A stretch of DNA of 64,000 nucleotides from Sphingobacterium sp. UBA7855 (GTDB lineage Bacteria > Bacteroidota > Bacteroidia > Sphingobacteriales > Sphingobacteriaceae): NCBI GenBank assembly GCA_002500745.1, contig DLST01000016.1, positions 32,386 to 96,385 on the forward strand, written 5' to 3'. This document shows, piece by piece, positions 55,302 through 61,008 of this stretch. A program made the translations under genes and the position numbers. Position 1 is the first letter of the stretch. The number at the start of each line of letters is the position of its first letter. Under the pieces are notes generated by a model that saw only the letters and a program-made list of their open reading frames with translations, was not told where the DNA came from and searched no databases.

Positions 55302-56249
55302 TTATTTGTGGATTTTAAATACTTTATCCTTTTCAATCGTGCTGTACTTAAGGTGATGTAGGCTGCAGATGATATCCAGTATTTCTGCTGGATTTTGTGT
55401 GCTATTGAATGTGGCTGTTGTTTTGAGAGATCTAAGCGATGTATCTTTTAAGATAATTTCAATGTTGTAGATATATTCCAGTTTTTTTGCGACCTCTTGG
55501 AGGTTTGTTCCATCAAACGCTATGGCGACAGCTGTATTTTTTTCGACCAAGCTACGCGAAGATTGTGCGGTTTCTTTGCTGTAACGTAGACTTTGGTTTT
55601 TGGTTAATATACCTAAGATTTTATCTTGTTGCTGTACTGCCACCTTACCGGTAGCGACGGTGACTTCGACTTGGTCGGAAGCCTGATAAGCTTTTATCCG
55701 AAAGGAGGTACCCAATACTTTAACCGCTAGCTTGGATGCAAGCTGCACCTGAAATGGGTGTTGTTCGTCGTGGGCAATAGCAAAGAAGGCTTCCCCTTCA
55801 GTAAGTGCTATTTCGCGGATATTTCCCTTGAATTTACTTGGATAGCTGATTTTTGAAGATGGTTCCATAATAATTTCCGAACCATCTGCCAATACAATCT
55901 TTTTATGTTCACCTGCAAGGGTTGTGGTGACGATCTGCGCAGATGGTGCGATAGGTTGATTATTTACTTTCCAATAAAGAAGTCCTATGGAAGAAATCAT
56001 TAAAATAGCGGCCGCTATTTTGAATACAGGTGAATATAGCAGGGAAGGTCGTTTACTTTCCTTTTCCGAAATACTGGATTGGATATTGGTCAATAATTGT
56101 TCGCGCAGTGCTGCTTTGCCTTGCTGTGGGATTTTTTTGACTGCATTATCCAGTTGGGCGTACCAATCTTCGACTTGTTTAATCTCGGCGGCGCTGGCCT
56201 CTCCATTTAAATATTTTTGCAGTAGCTGCTTTGCTTTTTCTTCCATCAT
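55302..56249 (-). CDS. FecR-family anti-sigma factor
   Basis: 315-aa inner-membrane regulator. The N-terminal 75 residues are the cytosolic sigma-binding part (EEKAKQLLQKYLNGEASAAE). One membrane helix follows at about residues 82-98 (IAAAILMISSIGLLYW). The periplasmic FecR domain (LADGSEIIMEPSSKISYP, EGEAFFAIAHDEQHPFQV) and a C-terminal STN-like segment receive the signal from the SusC protein. Start: the frame is open to a GTG at 56264, but paired ATG codons at 56249 and 56246 fit family N-termini better. It lies between the sigma gene and susC. Confidence 0.92.
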   Translation of the reverse strand: MMEEKAKQLLQKYLNGEASAAEIKQVEDWYAQLDNAVKKIPQQGKAALREQLLTNIQSSISEKESKRPSLLYSPVFKIAAAILMISSIGLLYWKVNNQPIAPSAQIVTTTLAGEHKKIVLADGSEIIMEPSSKISYPSKFKGNIREIALTEGEAFFAIAHDEQHPFQVQLASKLAVKVLGTSFRIKAYQASDQVEVTVATGKVAVQQQDKILGILTKNQSLRYSKETAQSSRSLVEKNTAVAIAFDGTNLQEVAKKLEYIYNIEIILKDTSLRSLKTTATFNSTQNPAEILDIICSLHHLKYSTIEKDKVFKIHK

Positions 56250-56346
56250 TTGAATACATGTCACTTCAAATGGGAAATGGTACTAGCGAGAAATGTTAGG
56301 AGTATATTAATTTATCGTTAACACGCAGATAAAATGGGAGAAGGGG

Positions 56347-56874
56347 TTAAGAAAGGCTTTTTTTGAGCAGTTTCATCGCCGAGGTAATTTGGTTCTTGAC
56401 AGTTTGTACGGAGACATCCAGCTCGCTGGCAATTTCTTTGATCGATTTTTCTTGCTTTCGGCTCATGGTGACAACCAGTCGCATACGTTCGGGAAGTTGT
56501 GTTAAAGCTTCTTCAACTTTTTGCTGTGCATCTTTAAGGATGAGCAGGTCGTCCGCTGAATCTGCATATTGCTGGTTCATTAAAGTAGCTAATTCGGCTT
56601 TATGAACATCTTTAACCGTTGTACTCCGAAAATGGTTGATTACTTTAAATTTTACTGCGCCATGTAGGTAGGCTGCCAAACCGCCAGATATGATGACCTG
56701 TTCGCGATTTTCCCACAGCGAAATGAAGATTTCCTGGGTAATGTCCTGAGCGATATTTTCGTCACCTATTTTCTTAAAAGCTGCATCAAATATGGCTTCC
56801 CAATACAGATTAAAAATCTGTTCCATGGCAAAGTGATCACCCTGCTTCAATGATGCTATTAATAATTCGCTCAC
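56347..56874 (-). CDS. ECF sigma factor (FecI-like)
   Basis: 175-aa extracytoplasmic-function sigma factor. Region 2 is at about residues 10-85, with the -10 recognition helix AQDITQEIFISLWENREQ. Region 4 is at about 115-170, with ALTQLPERMRLVVTMSRKQ and the -35 helix SIKEIASELDVSVQTVKNQI. It starts with GTG, 20 bases after a TAGCTTTG box. Together with FecR and the STN-bearing SusC it forms a cell-surface signalling chain that turns on the downstream uptake genes. Confidence 0.93.
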   Translation of the reverse strand: MSELLIASLKQGDHFAMEQIFNLYWEAIFDAAFKKIGDENIAQDITQEIFISLWENREQVIISGGLAAYLHGAVKFKVINHFRSTTVKDVHKAELATLMNQQYADSADDLLILKDAQQKVEEALTQLPERMRLVVTMSRKQEKSIKEIASELDVSVQTVKNQITSAMKLLKKSLS

Positions 56875-56893
56875 AAAATCAGTTTTAGTTGGA

Positions 56894-56901
56894 CAAAGCT
56901 A
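56894..56901 (-). promoter_or_regulatory. Putative -7 box of the ECF sigma gene
   Basis: TAGCTTTG on the minus strand is an exact TAnnTTTG match that ends 20 bases before the GTG start. No TTTG at -33. It would put the sigma gene under the primary sigma factor. Confidence 0.4.
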
Positions 56902-57010
56902 ATAACTCAGTATTCCTTTAAGGTTAATAAATCTTAAAGCATATATGTCGTCTATTATTAAAATGAATGTTGGGGATTTCTGCTGAAATTGGGCGGTATA
57001 TTTTTATTCT

Positions 57011-57588
57011 TTATATTCCTCTTCCGGTCTTCCAATTCTTTCCCATGGCATTCGAGGTGATTAAGATGTATTTGTTTGGCCAGACCAAATTACCCACCTG
57101 ATCGAGGATATAGAAATTCGGGGCTTTGATGGTATCCAATAAGTTGTCATCTTTATCTATATATAACCAATCATAAGCCCAGATCGCATGGTCGTAGTTA
57201 AACCTGCCCAGAATGAAATAGGACGAATTAGTCACCGAATAAACTAAGGAATTTCAATACCGTATATTGTAAGTTATAGCCTGTTGGCGCGTAATATTAA
57301 CCGCTGATTGGACAGATGATATCGGGAAGGAGTAGCGCTAATTTGCGGGCATCCCATAAAATAGATGCGATCTTTATCGGGGGCATAGACCTCTTTGATC
57401 ACAGCAAGACTTGCCAGATCGACAACCATCTTTCTCGAACCTCGTTCAAAACCGTTTCCGCCCGGTATAAAATAAATCGCACCGCTCTTTTTGTAGTAAT
57501 CTTCAGACAAAGGACTCACTTGCTCTTTGCAGGAAGAGAGCAGACCTATCAAAGCACTTATTATTCCCATTTTTAAGATATTTTTCAT
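57011..57588 (-). pseudogene. Probably frameshifted lipoprotein gene (DKNYY-like repeat)
   Basis: From ATG 57588 a lipoprotein begins (lipobox LLSSC) and contains EVYAPDKDRIYFMGCPQ, close to the DKNYY repeat of Bacteroidota (pattern VYAKDKNRVYY.G). It stops at about residue 104. A second frame, 57235 to 57011, has no ATG and encodes coding-like sequence rich in Tyr and Trp (GRFNYDHAIWAYDWLYIDKD). Upstream of its GTG the same frame reads on through NSLVYSV to a TGA. The simplest reading is one gene of about 190 codons broken by one or more frameshifts. Two short genes remain possible. Confidence 0.4.
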
Positions 57589-57622
57589 ACTCGCCAACGT
57601 TATACATTATTGCAATTATTGA

Positions 57623-58693
57623 TTATTCATTGATGTAACGCACCGCAAAATCGATCCAGTCTGTAATGGATTCATCCAGATAGATATCGGGCTGTATACC
57701 TATATTGTCAATCGGATATTGTGGTAGTCGAGTAGATCGGTAGGTCGGCAAAAGGAGCTGGTAGTTGTCGCAACCAAATTTGAACTCACGTATAGAGCCA
57801 TAGTCAAGGGCACCCATACTCGGGGTTCCCATGATTTTTACTTTTTTGCTCTGGCGGGAACTAAATAAAAAATTCTCCGCTGAACTGGCTACATTTCTAT
57901 TGGCTAGGATAATGACCTGTTGCGGACTTTTTTTATTAATAGCAATTGTATCTATGATCACTTTCTTGTCACCATACAGGACAAATTTTCCAATATTCTC
58001 CCTGTATTCCCGAAGATCTTCGTCAATTCTTTTTACTTCATTCAGAGAATCCTGCTTGATATTTTTGATGGCATAATCACGCAACCCATTGACTAAGGTT
58101 TGTGTCGCAAAAAACTCAACACTCATAATCCGGATCGGGTTAGTTAAGATATAAGGCAACAGCGGCTGGTATACATCGTCCGTTCCGCCACCGTTGTTTC
58201 GCACATCTATAATAAGTCCTTTACTGTTTTCGATCTTTTCTTTGTTTTTTTCAATCAGCTCTTTGAAAGGGGCTATGTTTTCATACCCGAAGCTTGAGAT
58301 TTTAATATAAAATATATCGGGACTGATCGATTTTGAACTTATTTCGTCTTCTGGCTCTACCTTTGGGTTTTCGGTACTTGTCTGTGGAGCATTTTTCTTT
58401 TTGGAAAGATCATCTAAGACAATGTGTTCATCGTGGAAGAAGTCAAGATATTCCTGCAAAAGTTGCGTACAAGTCCAATTTGAAACCAGCAAGCTTTTCT
58501 TCGTCAATATATTTTTTTTAGCTTGATACAGTTCCTTATTCTGCTTGGTCTTTTCTGGAAAACCAGGGTACTCGCTCTCTATTTTTACAATTAATTGCTT
58601 AAGTGCCTGTGAGCAGTTGCAGGTGGTTTGACCATATATTGGTCGAACAATGAAAACAAGACAAAAGATGAGGAAAAATTTGGTATTGGTCAT
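57623..58693 (-). CDS. Exported S41-family serine peptidase
   Basis: 356-aa C-terminal-processing-peptidase relative. Signal peptide to about PIYGQ (residue 22), followed by TTCNCSQ, where the cysteines may pair. A Tsp-like N-terminal helical region with FHDEHIVLDDL lies before a spacer in which the usual PDZ domain is short or missing. The peptidase core has FYIKISSFGYEN, GLIIDVRNNGGGTDD, and the nucleophile region ILANRNVASSAENF with Ser about 268-270. The general-base Lys expected four turns later is not obvious (SSRQSKKVKIMG could supply it). It may digest surface proteins; substrate unknown. Confidence 0.85.
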   Translation of the reverse strand: MTNTKFFLIFCLVFIVRPIYGQTTCNCSQALKQLIVKIESEYPGFPEKTKQNKELYQAKKNILTKKSLLVSNWTCTQLLQEYLDFFHDEHIVLDDLSKKKNAPQTSTENPKVEPEDEISSKSISPDIFYIKISSFGYENIAPFKELIEKNKEKIENSKGLIIDVRNNGGGTDDVYQPLLPYILTNPIRIMSVEFFATQTLVNGLRDYAIKNIKQDSLNEVKRIDEDLREYRENIGKFVLYGDKKVIIDTIAINKKSPQQVIILANRNVASSAENFLFSSRQSKKVKIMGTPSMGALDYGSIREFKFGCDNYQLLLPTYRSTRLPQYPIDNIGIQPDIYLDESITDWIDFAVRYINE

Positions 58694-59270
58694 GGATATG
58701 GTTGTTAAAATTAATGCAATTTAAGAAATAGTGTATTTTCTGAAAGCTTAAAAATTGAATATCCTAAAAATAGTAGAAATATGGAATTGTTTCGTGAGGT
58801 GTTTACAATTCTTAGCATATATTTATAATTTGTAAAAGCCAGAAATAAATAGTCATCTGTCTATGTACAGGCCCGTATCCCTTATTTAAAACTTAAATGA
58901 TAAAAAATATTTTGATTTGGTCTTGTTTGTTTATATATTTGTATATATAAACTATATTAATGTATTCTATTTTGTTTTTCTTATAATCGGAAAACAAGGT
59001 GTTTTCTCCGTCTTTATTGCCAGCGACGTTGAAACACTTTTTCGCTAAATGAATGATTTGAATACATGTTGATTTAAATGCTGGTATTTCCTAAAAAGCC
59101 AAGGGGCGAACGTCTGTATATTAAAACGTGTTGAACCCTATGTAGTCCCCTTGGATATTATACTATTTTTTTTACAAATTAAGTATTGATTATTTGCAAT
59201 AATGATCTGTAACAGTTTGATCTGTTGGGAGTTTTTGTTGCGCTAATTGTTTAACCTTAAATCATTTAGT
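58694..59270. other. Long A/T-rich intergenic region with one stem
   Basis: 577 bases without a gene, between the divergent S41 peptidase and HEPN operon. Most is very A/T-rich. One clear long-range pairing is CCAAGGGG (59099-59106) with CCCCTTGG (59147-59154), an 8-bp perfect stem closing a 40-base loop, about 117 bases upstream of the HEPN start codon. No TAnnTTTG/TTTG promoter pair is convincing. I find no reading frame with coding character. Confidence 0.5.
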
Positions 59271-60998
59271 ATGGAAATTAATAGCCGATTAATTATTGAT
59301 AGGCTTTCTCAGCGTATGGATCTCGATCGTGCCTTTTTCGTTAAATATCAATTTCTCGATAAGGAATCCTATCATTTAGTTTTAGCGCTTAAACCCGTGA
59401 GTGGGCTTTCGCACAAAGTGCTAAAACCGATTGTGGAGTTGTGCTTGATCGATCAGGAGAACATTTCATTTGAATTGATTTTCGCGCCAGAATTAAAGAA
59501 TAAAATAAAGCTTGGAAGCTTATTTTATTGTTATGCAGTCTTGCCTCAGCATGAGATTTTTGGTTGTTCGCGAAGCAGTTCTATCCTTAGTAAAGGGAAG
59601 GAAATACGTGGCATATTGGATCTCTCGGAAAGGTATTATGAAAAGACGATTGCTGTATCCGCGGAGTTTTTACAGGGAGCACAAACATTTGCAGAAATCG
59701 CTAATTATCCCCGCGCATTATTTATGGTTCACCAAAGTTTGGAAAGTCATTTGAAACTGCTTCAGGTAATGGTGGATGGGAAGGGCAATAACGTACATAG
59801 TCTTGACAGTCGCATTCGGAATCTGCATACCCATTTCCAGACGTTCAAATCTGTCTTTATGGGAGAGACAGACGAAGATAAGATGCGTTTTGCATTATTG
59901 GATAATTCTTTTAATGCGGTTAATCAAAACAGAGATCTGGATATTTCGGCTGTCGATGCTTCGCAACTATATGATCATTGCATCGTATTACAGGCTGGGA
60001 TAGAAAAGTTGTTCCGCTACTTTACAGATGCCTTAAAGGCTGAATACGATGTGCTTGTGAAAGCAGAAGCCGCCGCTCAAGCAGAACTGGAAAAGAGCAA
60101 GTTGGCCAAAAAGAAGGAACAGGAGCAAGTCAACGTTGGTGCAGACTTTCATAGTTTCCCCTGGCCAGCACGGTATCAGGGCGATATACAGGAGATGTTG
60201 CGTCAGCTCTGTCAGGAAAATAATCCCGAGCAAATCATGTTGATCAATTACTATGTCAGCGATGCCCATGGAAAGGGGTTGTTTGATTTTCCGCAGCAGG
60301 ACAATGGAAATGCCGAGATCTACCTTGTTGTGATAAAAAAGAAATTGGGTCACTGTCATTTTCGAAAAGTCGCTTATGGTCAAGTTACTGCAGTTGTAGC
60401 TTTTTTGAATACCGACTTCTTGGAGACAAAATTAAGCCAAGGCAGCCGGTTCTCCCATACCATATGGAATGAATCCGTTGTCCTCTACCGGCATCCGCGT
60501 TATAAACCAACTTATTCGGTTGTGCCTGTCGATTGGCAGAGTACCATATCTAAGACTTCGATTTCATGGACTCGGAATTCAAAACTCATGCAAGATCTTG
60601 TTGATGTTTTTGCATTTGATGGTCTTTCAAGTCCGCAATTGGCCGTGTTATTTTTAAATCAGCTGACCTCTATCGGCCTTTACAGTTATCTCTATCTACG
60701 GATCGGTTATGCACCGATGTACGTAACTATGGCGGATCTGGTGGATTGGACTTGCATCTGTGATAAAAAAGTCAAGGAATTTTTTACAGCCAGAGGTGAT
60801 GTAGAAGAAATATTGAATGCAGAGTTATTAAAACAGATGAAAGGCAGGGTCTACGAGCTTCCTCTGGAATTGGCCCAGCTTGATATGGACTACTTCAGGT
60901 CAAAAGCGAGAGAAATTACAGATTTCTTTGTCGATCTCTGTGATCAGAGCATACGGTATATGGAGCTAAAATCAGAGGTTAGGTGCAATAAGCAATAA
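59271..60998 (+). CDS. HEPN-domain protein with degenerate nucleotidyltransferase-like centre
   Basis: 575 aa from ATG 59271 (8 codons after an upstream ATG that lacks a better signal); cytosolic. Residues about 125-265 form a HEPN domain: YPRALFMVHQSLESHLKLLQ, then HSLDSRIRNLHTHF and MGETDEDKMRFALLDNSF follow the pattern of MNT-linked HEPN proteins (HQ.E, H.L, ETEEEKR.F.LL). Residues about 305-440 resemble an MNT nucleotidyltransferase (INYYVSDAHGKGL, AEIYLVVIKKK, HTIWNESVVLYRH), but the GS and DxD catalytic residues are missing. Residues about 455-570 look like a second HEPN (FLNQLTSIGLYSYLYLRIGY). Ten bases separate it from a SNF2 helicase gene. Fold calls in the second half are inference. 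Confidence 0.7.
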   Translation: MEINSRLIIDRLSQRMDLDRAFFVKYQFLDKESYHLVLALKPVSGLSHKVLKPIVELCLIDQENISFELIFAPELKNKIKLGSLFYCYAVLPQHEIFGCSRSSSILSKGKEIRGILDLSERYYEKTIAVSAEFLQGAQTFAEIANYPRALFMVHQSLESHLKLLQVMVDGKGNNVHSLDSRIRNLHTHFQTFKSVFMGETDEDKMRFALLDNSFNAVNQNRDLDISAVDASQLYDHCIVLQAGIEKLFRYFTDALKAEYDVLVKAEAAAQAELEKSKLAKKKEQEQVNVGADFHSFPWPARYQGDIQEMLRQLCQENNPEQIMLINYYVSDAHGKGLFDFPQQDNGNAEIYLVVIKKKLGHCHFRKVAYGQVTAVVAFLNTDFLETKLSQGSRFSHTIWNESVVLYRHPRYKPTYSVVPVDWQSTISKTSISWTRNSKLMQDLVDVFAFDGLSSPQLAVLFLNQLTSIGLYSYLYLRIGYAPMYVTMADLVDWTCICDKKVKEFFTARGDVEEILNAELLKQMKGRVYELPLELAQLDMDYFRSKAREITDFFVDLCDQSIRYMELKSEVRCNKQ

Positions 60999-61008
60999 AG
61001 AAGAATTT

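Noticed and set aside
59813-59836. R-x4-H in the HEPN domain (RIRNLH) as the catalytic RNase motif
   Set aside because: It lies just after the H-S-L helix start, not in the position of the HEPN catalytic Rx4-6H, so I do not claim RNase activity from it.
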